From: SMAG-U1939 sp035763125
GTDB taxonomy: Bacteria > Chloroflexota > Ktedonobacteria > Ktedonobacterales > JADMIN01
Length of the DNA: 64,000 bases
Direction of reading: 5' to 3'
Assembly: GCA_035763125.1 (NCBI GenBank)
Contig: DASUBU010000154.1
Span: 9,513 to 73,512 of the forward strand
Part shown: in pieces, positions 27,052 through 35,853 of the stretch
Position numbering within the stretch: the first letter of the stretch is position 1
How the letters are laid out: each line of letters opens with the position of its first letter
Made by a program: the position numbers and the translations under genes
Notes under the pieces: model-generated
The model's input: only the letters and a program-made list of their open reading frames with translations
Databases searched by the model: none
What the model was told of the DNA's origin: nothing

Positions 27052-30000
27052 CTACAACTTGCGCACCGTCACCGTGACCTCGTGGCCGCCGAGCTTGGCC
27101 GCCGGGATGATCTCGGTGAAGCCCGTGGGCGGCGTGGTCCCCGGCTCCGCCACGTCGAGCGAGCGCGCCAGCGTCTCGTCCTGGATGTAGGCCGCGTTAC
27201 GGCGGATCACGTCGGCCAGCTCGGCGTCGGCGGCGAGGGTGAGCGAGATCGTGTCCTCCACGGCCAGCCCAGCGTGCTTACGCACGTCTTGGACGAATCG
27301 CGTGAGGTCGCGCACCAGCCCCTCGGCCAGCAGCTCCGGCGTGAGCGTGGTGTCGAGCACGGCGACGTAGCCGTTTTCCTCGGCGGCGACGAAGCCCTCG
27401 CGGGCGCTCGCCTCCACCTCCAGCTCCTCCGGCGTCAGCACGACCTCCTGCCCATCCACGCTGAGCGGCAGCGTGCCCGTCTCGGCCAGCATGCGGGCGC
27501 GCGCTTGCATCTCGGCTGGCCCGCCCGCCCGCAGCGCGCCGAGCACCTTCGGCAGCAGCTTGCCGAGCTTCGGCCCGAGCACCGGCATGCGCGGCTGGAC
27601 CGTGTAGAGCAGCATGTCGCTCTCTAGCGGCAGGAAGGCGAGCCGCTTGACGTTGAGCTCCTCGAACACCTGGTCGCCCAGCCGCTCCAGGCTTGCCTGC
27701 TCCGCCTCCGTCGGCACCCGCACGTGCAGCGTGCTCAGCGGCTGCCGCACCCGCAATTGCGCCCTCTCGCGCGCGGCTCGGCCCAGATTGACGATACGCT
27801 GCACCAGCGCCGTCTCGTCGCGCAGCCGCGGTGAGATCAACGCGGGATTCGCGCGCGGCCAGTCGGCCAAGTGCACCGACTCTCGCGCGTCGGCGCGCAC
27901 CGAGCGCACGAGATTCTGGTACAGCGACTCCGCCAGGAACGGCGTGATCGGCGCCAGCAGCTCCGTCACCGTCACCAGGCACTCATAGAGCGTCAGGTAG
28001 GCGGCCACCTTGTCGGCGTCCTCGCCGCTCTTCCAGAATCGGCGCCGGCTGCGGCGGACGTACCAGTTCGAGAGATTCTCGACGAAGGCGGCGATCGCCG
28101 CGCCCGCCGGCTCGCTCTCGTAGAGCGCCAGCGCACCCTCCACCCGCTGGATGGTCTCTTGCAGCTCAGAGAGGATCCAGCGGTCGAGGTCGCTGCGCTC
28201 GGCGGGGGGCAGATCATGCGCCGTCGGGTCGAAGCGGTCAATGTTGGCGTAGGTGACAAAGAACGAGTAGACGTTCCAGAGCTTGTCCAGCGGCGCGCGG
28301 GCCTGCATCCACAGATCCGAGAGCCGCGGGGGCTGGCCGGCGGCGCGGGCCTGGGCCGCCTCGTCTTCGCTGGGGATACGCGGGAAGCGCAAATTCTGTG
28401 CTGGATTGTGGTTGACGTAGAGCCAGCGCATGGTGTCGGCGCCGACGATCGCCGCTGCTTCGTCAAAGGGAATGCTGTTACCCCTGGACTTGTGCATCTC
28501 CTCGCCGTTCTGATCGAGCAGGGTGGCGAAGCCCAGCACCGTCTTGAAGGGCATCGAGCGGTCCAGCACGCAGCCCATCACCAGCATCGAGTAGAACCAG
28601 TTGCGGAACTGGCCTGGGAAGCTCTCGGTGATGAAGTCGGCGGGATACCACTCGCGCCAGTATGCGCGGTCGTGCCGGTAGTGCAGCGTCGAGAACGGCA
28701 CGATTCCGGCGTCGAGCCAGGGATTGCCGACGTCGGGGATGCGGCTGACCAGCTCGCCGCACTGCGCGCAGCGCACCTTGACGGCATCCACCCACGGCCG
28801 GTGCGGCGAGTGGCCCTCGAACTCGTCCCACCCCTCGACGGCGCGCTCGCGCAGCTCCTCTTTGTCGCCGATCACCTCGAACGTGCCACAGCTTGGGCAG
28901 GGGTAAATCGGCAGTGCGAGGCCCCAGTAGCGCTTCTTGGAGATCATCCAGTCTTCCATGTTGCGCAGCCAGTCCAGCTCGCGCTCCAGGCCGAAGTCCG
29001 GGATCCAGCGGATCTCACGGACGATCGCTTGCAGCGGCTCGCGCAGGTCGCGCATCGAGATGAACCACTCGTCCACCAGACGGAAGATCAACTCGGTGCC
29101 GCAGCGCCAGCAGTGCGGGTAGACGTGCTCGTACGACTCCGTCTGATAGAACAGCCCCTTCTCGCGCAGGCTCTCGAAGATCATGCGCGCGACTTCGCCG
29201 ACGTGCAGGCCCGTCAGTGTGCCGTAGCCCTCGACGTAGTTGCCGTTTTCGTCCACCGGCGCCAGCACGGCAAGCGCGTTCTCTTTCGAGAGCGCGTAGT
29301 CTTCTTTGCCGGCGCCTGGGGCGATGTGGACGATGCCGGTGCCCTCTGCCGCGCTAACTTCGTCCCATGCCACCACGCGATGCTCGGCCTTCGCGTGTTG
29401 CCAGGCGGGCAGCTCGTCGAAGGGGCCGCGGTAGCGCCAGCCGAGCAGCTCGCGGCCGAGCAGCGTGCCGACCACTTTCGCCTCGCCATGCTCGTGCCCT
29501 TGCAGCTTCTTCAGCTTCGGCACCACATCGTTGGAGAGGTAGTACACTTCGCCGTCCTGCTCGACCCGCGCGTAGGTCAGCTCGGGGTTGACGGCTGCGG
29601 CGACGTTGGCGGGCAGGGTCCATGGCGTGGTGGTCCAGACGAGCAGGAATTCGCCGGGGCGGTCCACCAGCGGTAGGCGCACGTAGACGCTCGTGTGGCG
29701 GACCTTCTTGCGGCCCTCGTTGATCTCCATGTCGGAGAGGCCGGTGGCGCAACGCGGGCACCACGGCATCACATCGGTGCCGCGGTAGATCCAGCCCTGC
29801 TGCCAGCACTGCTTGAGGAAGCCCCAGATCGTGTAGTTGTTCTCGTCGGACATCGTGTAGTACGAGTCGGACCAGTCCATCCACTCGCCCAGCCGCACCG
29901 ACTGCGCCGTCTGCACGCCCGAGAAGCGCAGCACGCGCTCTTTGCATTTGTCCACGAATGCGCCGATGCCGTACTCCTCGATCTGGCGCTTGTTGGTGAA

Positions 30001-30492
30001 GCCCAGCTCTTTCTCGACCTCGACCTCGACCCACAGGCCCTGCGAGTCAAAGCCGTTCTGATAGCGCTGGCGATAGCCGCGCATCGTGTTGAAGCGCTGC
30101 CAGAGATCCTTGTAGGTGCGGCCCCAGGCGTGATGGACGCCCATCGGATTGTTGGCGGTGATCGGCCCGTCAACGAAGCTCCAGCGCTCGGGCGCGGCGG
30201 CGTTGCGCACCAGATACTTGTCGAGGATATGCTGCTCGTCCCACCAGTGCTGCACGCCCTCCTCCAGCAGGGGGTAGTCCACCTTTGTCGGCGGTGGCAC
30301 CGGCTGGAAGAGAGACTTCACTCCCTGACCCCCTCTCGCTGAAGTGAATGGGGGAGTGGCGGCAGCCTTCGCATCTCGGCGATCTGCCCCGCGTGAGGTG
30401 GGCTGCTTGCTGGCGCCGTTGGCGCCAGCTTTCGCCCGCTTCGTGTTGTTGCCGGCCGCGGTGGATCTTGCGGCCTGTCGCTTTTCTGCCAT
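27052..30492 (-). CDS. ileS: isoleucyl-tRNA synthetase
   Basis: 1146 residues. Charges tRNA-Ile with isoleucine. A Lys/Ala-rich extension (1-60) precedes the class I core. The HIGH-type motif reads GVHHAWG (118-124) and the KMSKS-type loop reads EMHKS (665-669), both unusual. CP1 editing-region segments (WTTTPWTLPANVA) and a Cys4 zinc site (CPSCGTFEV and CAQCG) are visible. The anticodon-binding region and a C-terminal domain of the type seen in long, eukaryote-like IleRS follow (DVRKHAGLAVEDTISL). It is co-transcribed with the AlaX gene under an Ile-specific T-box, which supports isoleucine as substrate. The ATG at 30492 is preferred; a GTG 9 bases earlier is possible. Confidence 0.93.
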   Translation of the reverse strand: MAEKRQAARSTAAGNNTKRAKAGANGASKQPTSRGADRRDAKAAATPPFTSARGGQGVKSLFQPVPPPTKVDYPLLEEGVQHWWDEQHILDKYLVRNAAAPERWSFVDGPITANNPMGVHHAWGRTYKDLWQRFNTMRGYRQRYQNGFDSQGLWVEVEVEKELGFTNKRQIEEYGIGAFVDKCKERVLRFSGVQTAQSVRLGEWMDWSDSYYTMSDENNYTIWGFLKQCWQQGWIYRGTDVMPWCPRCATGLSDMEINEGRKKVRHTSVYVRLPLVDRPGEFLLVWTTTPWTLPANVAAAVNPELTYARVEQDGEVYYLSNDVVPKLKKLQGHEHGEAKVVGTLLGRELLGWRYRGPFDELPAWQHAKAEHRVVAWDEVSAAEGTGIVHIAPGAGKEDYALSKENALAVLAPVDENGNYVEGYGTLTGLHVGEVARMIFESLREKGLFYQTESYEHVYPHCWRCGTELIFRLVDEWFISMRDLREPLQAIVREIRWIPDFGLERELDWLRNMEDWMISKKRYWGLALPIYPCPSCGTFEVIGDKEELRERAVEGWDEFEGHSPHRPWVDAVKVRCAQCGELVSRIPDVGNPWLDAGIVPFSTLHYRHDRAYWREWYPADFITESFPGQFRNWFYSMLVMGCVLDRSMPFKTVLGFATLLDQNGEEMHKSRGNSIPFDEAAAIVGADTMRWLYVNHNPAQNLRFPRIPSEDEAAQARAAGQPPRLSDLWMQARAPLDKLWNVYSFFVTYANIDRFDPTAHDLPPAERSDLDRWILSELQETIQRVEGALALYESEPAGAAIAAFVENLSNWYVRRSRRRFWKSGEDADKVAAYLTLYECLVTVTELLAPITPFLAESLYQNLVRSVRADARESVHLADWPRANPALISPRLRDETALVQRIVNLGRAARERAQLRVRQPLSTLHVRVPTEAEQASLERLGDQVFEELNVKRLAFLPLESDMLLYTVQPRMPVLGPKLGKLLPKVLGALRAGGPAEMQARARMLAETGTLPLSVDGQEVVLTPEELEVEASAREGFVAAEENGYVAVLDTTLTPELLAEGLVRDLTRFVQDVRKHAGLAVEDTISLTLAADAELADVIRRNAAYIQDETLARSLDVAEPGTTPPTGFTEIIPAAKLGGHEVTVTVRKL

Positions 30493-30530
30493 CTCTCTCA
30501 CTGTCCCTCTATCTCGTTGCTGTTGCTCGT

Positions 30531-31286
30531 CTACTCCTCGTCAACGAGCGCGATCTCCATGCGCTTGTTGATGCGGCCCTTATTTTCGGTCTTCATCACG
30601 CGTATCTGGCCGACCTCGCGCGTATTGGCGACGTGTGTGCCGCCATCGGCCTGCAAATCCACGCCCTCGATCTCCACAATGCGAATGGTCTGTATCGCGG
30701 GCGGCAGCAGGTTGATCTTGGTGCGGATGAGATCAGGAATCTCGAACGCCTCGGCCCGCGGCAGCGAGTAGACCTTGATCGGGTGCGCGGCGGCAAGTGT
30801 GGCGTTGACCGTCTCTTCGATGCGATGAGTCAGGTCCGGCGAGAACGCCTCCATCGCAAAGTCCATCCGCGCCCGATCGAGGTACATCTGTCCGCCGGTG
30901 ACCTGCGCCCCGAAGTCGCGGAAGATCACGCCGCAAAGGGTGTGCAGCGCCGTGTGCGTGCGCATCATGCGGTAGCGTAAGCCCCAATCGAGCTCACCGC
31001 GCACCGCTTCGCCCACGCCCGGCAGCGGCCCCTCTGCGGCCTCCACCTCGTGCCAGACTAAATCGCCATCCTTGCGCAGCGCGACGACCGAGAATCGCCG
31101 GCCACCCCATACCAGCGCGCCGCAATCGGCCATCTGGCCGCCGCCACCCGGGAAGAATGCCGTGCGATCCAGCGCGAGCGCCGCACCTTCGACGGCCAAC
31201 ACCTGCGCGTCGAACGCTTTGCAGTAGCTATCTTTGTGATAGAGCAGCTCGGTTGGCGCGATCTGGCTCGTCTCCGCGGTCTGCAT
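30531..31286 (-). CDS. AlaX-like trans-editing protein (misacylated tRNA hydrolase)
   Basis: 251 residues. Homologous to the editing half of AlaRS; such proteins hydrolyse Ser- or Gly-tRNA-Ala in trans. Motifs: FFPGGGGQMAD, HTALH (His111, His115) and DGGTH (214-218). In canonical AlaX the last motif is CGGTH, so the usual third zinc ligand Cys is Asp here. GAGGACC precedes the ATG at 31286. It is the first gene after the T-box and lies 38 bases before ileS, an unexpected partner for an alanine-tRNA editing enzyme. Confidence 0.88.
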   Translation of the reverse strand: MQTAETSQIAPTELLYHKDSYCKAFDAQVLAVEGAALALDRTAFFPGGGGQMADCGALVWGGRRFSVVALRKDGDLVWHEVEAAEGPLPGVGEAVRGELDWGLRYRMMRTHTALHTLCGVIFRDFGAQVTGGQMYLDRARMDFAMEAFSPDLTHRIEETVNATLAAAHPIKVYSLPRAEAFEIPDLIRTKINLLPPAIQTIRIVEIEGVDLQADGGTHVANTREVGQIRVMKTENKGRINKRMEIALVDEE

Positions 31287-31404
31287 CTGTGGTCCTCGCT
31301 TCTCCCAATCGGCTTCTGGCCTCTCGCATGACATGCCGGCGACGCCGCCATGAATGCCGATGAATCCCGGCCGCGCGAGACAAGCCGCACGGCGCATGGA
31401 GCCG

Positions 31405-31740
31405 GAAAACAAAGAAACTCCCGCCCGGCAAAGGGGCGAGAGTTATTCCCGTGGTACCACCCTGATTGACCGTCGCCGCCGCCGAACCGTCCCTACTGGT
31501 AGGCACGATCCCACCGCGGCTGCGCGATCCGCTCTCCGGGACACATTGACATGTCCCCCCGCACGGTAACGGGCGGGTACCGGCCACGCCTGTACGGCTG
31601 CCTCGGCTGCGCGCATCGCGCGCTCAACGTCGCGGCCATTCGGGTGGCAGCTCGGGACTGATCTTCGGCCCGCGCGGGCGTCCGGTCGCACCAACCCCGG
31701 ACTCTCTGCGCGCCCCGCGGCGCGAGCCTACTCGTTCCGT
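31405..31740 (-). promoter_or_regulatory. T-box riboswitch leader, Ile specifier
   Basis: Minus-strand leader of the alaX-ileS operon. From 5' to 3': GAACGAGTA near 31737, AGAGAG then GGTTGGTG of Stem I (about 31707-31685), the specifier region GAAGATCAGTCCCGAG with codon ATC at 31662-31660, and the conserved T-box AGGGTGGTACCACGG at 31463-31449. A terminator with a T-rich tail follows. Uncharged tRNA-Ile should pair with ATC and with the T-box to favour the antiterminator and read-through into alaX-ileS. ATC as specifier fits ileS; the exact specifier is read by analogy with known Stem I layouts. Confidence 0.88.
31406..31444 (-). terminator. T-box terminator
   Basis: On the minus strand AACTC-CGCCC pairs with GGGCG-GAGTT (one mismatch), followed by TCTTTGTTTT. 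Part of the 5' arm overlaps the region needed for the T-box antiterminator, giving the on/off switch. Confidence 0.8.
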
Positions 31741-31809
31741 CAACGCCTGGTGTGTATACTCTGGAAAGAAACCGTATGCCGATTTCCAACTTTGACACTA
31801 TCGCACGGA

Positions 31810-31844
31810 ATGCCTGGCCGCGTCAAGCAGCCGCGGCCAGGCAT
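31810..31844. repeat. 13-bp perfect inverted repeat
   Basis: ATGCCTGGCCGCG and CGCGGCCAGGCAT with a 9-base spacer, between the T-box operon promoter region and the next rightward gene. It is not followed by a T-run and is not at a gene end, so its role is unclear (insulating hairpin, protein site or repeat element). Confidence 0.5.
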
Positions 31845-31994
31845 GCCGCGAGACGATTACGGCTCAAAGTAGGTGTTTGTCTCCAAATCTGGGCGAAAAC
31901 TTGCTAGGTACATGAACCAAGCCAATGGGTACGCGCGCAGAGTGGGCCGCAGGGCCGACAGGGGCGCGAGGCAGCGGAGGAAGCGAGGGCGACA

Positions 31995-33944
31995 ATGGCA
32001 CAGCGACGAGCAGGCGCGAAGCGGTCGGTGGGGAATGCTCCCAAGCTGACACGACGCCAGCAGAAGCGCGTCCAGCAGCGACAGCGCAGCTCGCGGCCGG
32101 CTACTGGCCAGGCCCAGACGGCGCCCGCCAGTCCCCCAGAAGTGCCCACACCTGCGCCAGTGCCTGCTCGTGTGCACACCACGCGCGCATCCGCACCAAG
32201 CGCCGCCGCTCCGACTCGTGCCCCGGCCCCTGATCCTGTGCCCGCATCCGAGCTTGCGCCCACGAAGCCACAGCGCCCTCTGCGGGCCAGCGCGCCACAG
32301 CCACAGGCACAGCATGTCGAGCCGCCACGCGCAGAGAAAGCACACCTAGCGGCGAGCCGCAAAGGGCCACCGCAGAAGTCCGCACCACCAGCCGATGACG
32401 AGGCCAGCGAGCCCAGCCGGCGCTTCCCTACGCTTGCCACGATGGCTGCGACCGCTCATGCGGCGGGCGACACGGAAGGCAACAGCCAGGGCGACGGCAC
32501 CGAGGAAGACTACGCCGCGGCAGACGCGGACGCAAACGACGTGGCGAGACCCAGTCCCAATCTGAACGTGGACATGAGCCTCGACGCCAGACCGTACGTG
32601 GATACGCGTCCAGAGAAGGCAAGCCCACTGGCAGTTCCGCCGATGGCAAGCGCGACCAGGCAGAGCCGCCCACTTTCCGTCGTGCCGTTCGTGCGAGCCG
32701 CCGCGACGAAGAGAGCCGCGGCGAGAGAGAGGTCGGCCGCGGCCAGTGGAGACCTTCCACGTCCACAGCGCTTGCTCCGCGGCCGACCTGCCGCCCATGG
32801 CCTCCCACCGGCCGACACGCTGCTCCCCGCTGCGGGCATCCACACGGCCGTGGCCGTGGTTGGCGCGTTAAGCGGGGCCGTACTATTGCTGGCACGACAA
32901 CCTGTCGGACTCTGGCCGCTCACGCTGGCCATTGTGACGGGGATTGGCGGCTGGCTTGCCAACTCCCTCGCGCAGCGCTCGCGCGAAGGCGCCGTCTTCG
33001 CGCTGGCCACGACTGACGTGGGCGTGCTCATCTGGCTATTGGCCCTCGTCGGCCCGCGCATCAGCCTGCTCTTCTTGGTTCCTGGACTGGCGCTCTTCGC
33101 GCTGCAGCTCGCCGGACGACCGCGTCCGGCGGGCGTCGTGATGGTAGCGTCGGTGGCAGCCTACGTGGTATGCGCGGCGCTCTCCTACGGCGGCCTGTTG
33201 CGGCCCATGCTCACCTTCTCCGATGTTACCGGCGCCGTCTTCGACGGCGCCCTTGCGTGTCTGGGGCTCTTGCTATTCTTCCGTCTGGCACTGGCAGCCG
33301 AGGCGAGGAGGCATAAGGCCGAGGCGCTGGCAGCGGCGCGCAGCTACGAGCTGGGCGCGCAACGAGCGCGCAACCAGGCGCTCCGCCGGCAGGTGGAGAC
33401 AGACGCCGAGCGGCTGCACGATGCTCTGCACGATGCCCTGCGTGGTCGCCCGCACGATCCGGTCGAGGCGGAGGGTCCGCTCAGTCCGCTGGCGGAGGAG
33501 GTCGAGCTCATTGCCAGTCGGATGGCAGCACTGCAGCGCGACCGCGAAGCGCGCCGCCAGACGGAAAGCGCCATTCGGCGGCTCACACGTGTGCTCGAGC
33601 GTGCCTGGCTAGGCCTGCCATGGGAATGGCCGGAGCCATCGGGCACCGAGCTCGATGAGGTGGTAGCCTTGCTCCGTTCGCCCAATCCGCGCGAAACGGC
33701 GAGGGCACGTCTGGACGAGAACTCGGGCTTGCTGCCGATTCCCACGCTCGATCCCCAACATGTGCCGCCGGCCTGGGCGCCACCCCAGCCGCACCGGCTG
33801 GCGCCGCTGGCCGAGCCGAATCCGCTGTGGTCCTCCGGCGAGCTGCATGCCACTCGCCCTCTCGCTCGCGAACGGCACGAGCAGCAGTCCTCGCTGCCGT
33901 GGGACGAGTGGGACGACTGGCGTGGGTGGGACGCCGAGGGCTAG
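31995..33944 (+). CDS. large membrane protein with disordered N-terminus, unknown
   Basis: 649 residues, not recognised. Residues 1-270 are Pro/Ala/Arg-rich and disordered, starting with a strongly basic segment (LTRRQQKRVQQRQR). Residues about 275-440 hold six to seven transmembrane helices; 440-530 form a charged, probably coiled-coil stretch (ARSYELGAQRARNQALRRQVETDAERLHDA); the C-terminus is Pro/Trp/Asp-rich. The order membrane domain then coiled coil is seen in sensor proteins, but no kinase, cyclase or HAMP domain follows. GAGG lies upstream of the ATG. Confidence 0.65.
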   Translation: MAQRRAGAKRSVGNAPKLTRRQQKRVQQRQRSSRPATGQAQTAPASPPEVPTPAPVPARVHTTRASAPSAAAPTRAPAPDPVPASELAPTKPQRPLRASAPQPQAQHVEPPRAEKAHLAASRKGPPQKSAPPADDEASEPSRRFPTLATMAATAHAAGDTEGNSQGDGTEEDYAAADADANDVARPSPNLNVDMSLDARPYVDTRPEKASPLAVPPMASATRQSRPLSVVPFVRAAATKRAAARERSAAASGDLPRPQRLLRGRPAAHGLPPADTLLPAAGIHTAVAVVGALSGAVLLLARQPVGLWPLTLAIVTGIGGWLANSLAQRSREGAVFALATTDVGVLIWLLALVGPRISLLFLVPGLALFALQLAGRPRPAGVVMVASVAAYVVCAALSYGGLLRPMLTFSDVTGAVFDGALACLGLLLFFRLALAAEARRHKAEALAAARSYELGAQRARNQALRRQVETDAERLHDALHDALRGRPHDPVEAEGPLSPLAEEVELIASRMAALQRDREARRQTESAIRRLTRVLERAWLGLPWEWPEPSGTELDEVVALLRSPNPRETARARLDENSGLLPIPTLDPQHVPPAWAPPQPHRLAPLAEPNPLWSSGELHATRPLARERHEQQSSLPWDEWDDWRGWDAEG

Positions 33945-34103
33945 TGCCCGCTACCCGTCACCGCACGCTACGATATAGATGGCGCGAACGATCTGGTCAG
34001 CGGCACGTCATCTGCGGGCCGTGTAGTGGCCGCGCACGCCCCGACAGTAGCGGCACGACCATGGCGTCGGCTAGCGCGGCGCCCTAAAGGGAAGGCAGAT
34101 GGT

Positions 34104-35723
34104 GTGGAGCGCCCAACTCGGAGTGTGCCCCAGAGGCAAGAGCTGCCATCGGACGCCGATGAGATCGCCCAATTGGTGGGTGGTCGGCGGGTGGTGGTGG
34201 CGAGCAATCGCGGTCCGGTCGAGTTTCAGCCGGATGCCGCGGGCCGGCTGCACTCGCGGCGCGGAGCGGGCGGGGTCGTCACTGCGCTCGCCTCGCTCGC
34301 TGGCCTGCTCCCGCTGTCGTGGATCGCCGTCGCCATGACGGCCGGCGACCGGCAGGCGTTCTCCGCGCCTGAGTCACCGGCGCGTGAGGCCCGGCTCGGT
34401 CGCCAGCGGGTGCGCGTGCGCTACGTCACTGTCGAGCCAGCGGCCTACGCGCGCTACTACGACCACGTCAGCAACGAGCTGCTGTGGTTCTTGCAGCACT
34501 ACCTTTGGGACCCGGCGCGCACGCCCAATCTGACCGAGCGCGACTACCTCGCCTGGGACGCCGGCTACCGTCTGGTCAACGAAGCGCTTGCCACCGCCAT
34601 TGTGGACGAGGTCTGCCGACCATGGGCAGTGCATAACGGGAATGCCCGGGGCGTTGAGCGCAACGCGATTGTGCTTCTGCAGGACTACCACCTCTACCTC
34701 GCACCCGCCGCTGTCCGCCGCCGGCTCCCACGCGCGACCATCCAGCAGTTCATCCACATTCCCTGGCCGTCCGTCCGCTATTGGGAGCTCCTGCCCGAGC
34801 ACTTCCTGCGCGAGATCGTCACCAGCCTTACTGCCTGCGATGTGGTCGGCTTCCAGACGCCGCTGGATGCGCGCAACTTCCTCGGCTGCGTGCAAGAGAT
34901 GTTCCCCGACGCCCGCATAGACTTCGCTGCCGGGCGACTGGTTCGCGGCCGGCACCAAACGCTTGCGCGAGCCTACCCCATCACGATTGACCCATCTGAA
35001 GTCGAGCGCGTCCTGCGGTCGGCGGCGGCGCGCGACGCTGAGCGCGAGCTGGCGCCGCTGCTTGGGGATGATGCCCGGCTTATCGTGCGGGTGGACCGGC
35101 TGGAGCCGACAAAGAACGTGCTGCGCGGCCTGATGGCCTACGAGGCGCTGCTTCGCGACGAGCCAGACCTGCGTGGCAAGGTGCGGCATCTCGTATTCCT
35201 GGTGCCATCGCGCCAGAGCCTGGACGTGTACCGGCGCTACGAACGCGACGTGCGGCGGGCGATCGGCCGCATTAACGCGGCATATGGCACATCCAACTGG
35301 CGGCCGGTGACGGCGTTCTTCGAGAACAATCGCGCCCGCGCGCTGGTCGCCATGAGCCAGGCCGACGTGCTGCTGGTCAACCCGCTAATTGACGGCATGA
35401 ATCTCGTCGCCAAGGAGGGCGCGGTGGCCAACCGGCGCGATGGCGTGATCGTGCTCTCGCGCACGGCTGGCGCTTTCCAGGAGATGGGACCCGGCGTATT
35501 GCCGCTAACGCCAACCGACATCGCCGAATCCACTATGCGACTGCGCGAGGCGCTGGAGATGGCGCCAGAAGAGCGGCACCGGCTCGCGACCTGCGCGCGC
35601 GATATCGTGCTGGGTGAAAGCCTGCCAGGCTGGATGCTGGCGCAGATCCGCGATGCCGCACAGGTGCGCGCCGGCAAACAACCGCGCGAACGTGCCGCTG
35701 GGAAAGTCGCTCAGCGCGCGTAA
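34104..35723 (+). CDS. GT20 glycosyltransferase, trehalose-6-phosphate synthase-like
   Basis: 539 residues from the GTG at 34104 (GGGAAGG about 9 bases upstream). GT20 features: VVVASNRGPVEF with a glycine-rich acceptor loop, the DYH motif (LLQDYHLYLAP), HIPWPS, and a C-terminal NPLIDGMNLVAKEG donor-binding segment. Canonical OtsA carries R-x-D-Y-x-K-G in the donor site; here the region is RVDRLEPTKN (R329 to K337), with three extra residues, as in a branch common in Actinobacteria. The product may be trehalose-6-phosphate, glucosylglycerol-type phosphate or a pseudo-sugar. No OtsB-type phosphatase is adjacent. Confidence 0.82.
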   Translation: MERPTRSVPQRQELPSDADEIAQLVGGRRVVVASNRGPVEFQPDAAGRLHSRRGAGGVVTALASLAGLLPLSWIAVAMTAGDRQAFSAPESPAREARLGRQRVRVRYVTVEPAAYARYYDHVSNELLWFLQHYLWDPARTPNLTERDYLAWDAGYRLVNEALATAIVDEVCRPWAVHNGNARGVERNAIVLLQDYHLYLAPAAVRRRLPRATIQQFIHIPWPSVRYWELLPEHFLREIVTSLTACDVVGFQTPLDARNFLGCVQEMFPDARIDFAAGRLVRGRHQTLARAYPITIDPSEVERVLRSAAARDAERELAPLLGDDARLIVRVDRLEPTKNVLRGLMAYEALLRDEPDLRGKVRHLVFLVPSRQSLDVYRRYERDVRRAIGRINAAYGTSNWRPVTAFFENNRARALVAMSQADVLLVNPLIDGMNLVAKEGAVANRRDGVIVLSRTAGAFQEMGPGVLPLTPTDIAESTMRLREALEMAPEERHRLATCARDIVLGESLPGWMLAQIRDAAQVRAGKQPRERAAGKVAQRA

Positions 35724-35796
35724 CGCAGAGTGTGCCGCGGCTCCATTCCATAGATGGGCCTGGGGAGCGAGCGGTCAACGTGCTGCACGGCGGATG

Positions 35797-35805
35797 TGCT
35801 ATACT
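35797..35805 (+). promoter_or_regulatory. extended -10 promoter of the ANTAR regulator gene
   Basis: TGCTATACT about 50 bases before the start, without a -35 box. Confidence 0.5.
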
Positions 35806-35853
35806 GCCGCCAGCGGCTCTCTCTCACCCGGCCGCCGACTGCGAGGATCATCC

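Noticed and set aside
27871..29676. 601-codon frame antisense to ileS
   Set aside because: Shadow of ileS with His/Arg/Gln-rich composition and no recognisable domain.
31753..31760. Rightward promoter TATACT at 31755
   Set aside because: The GTATAC core is self-complementary and lies just upstream of the leftward T-box leader; direction cannot be decided and neither strand has a matching -35.
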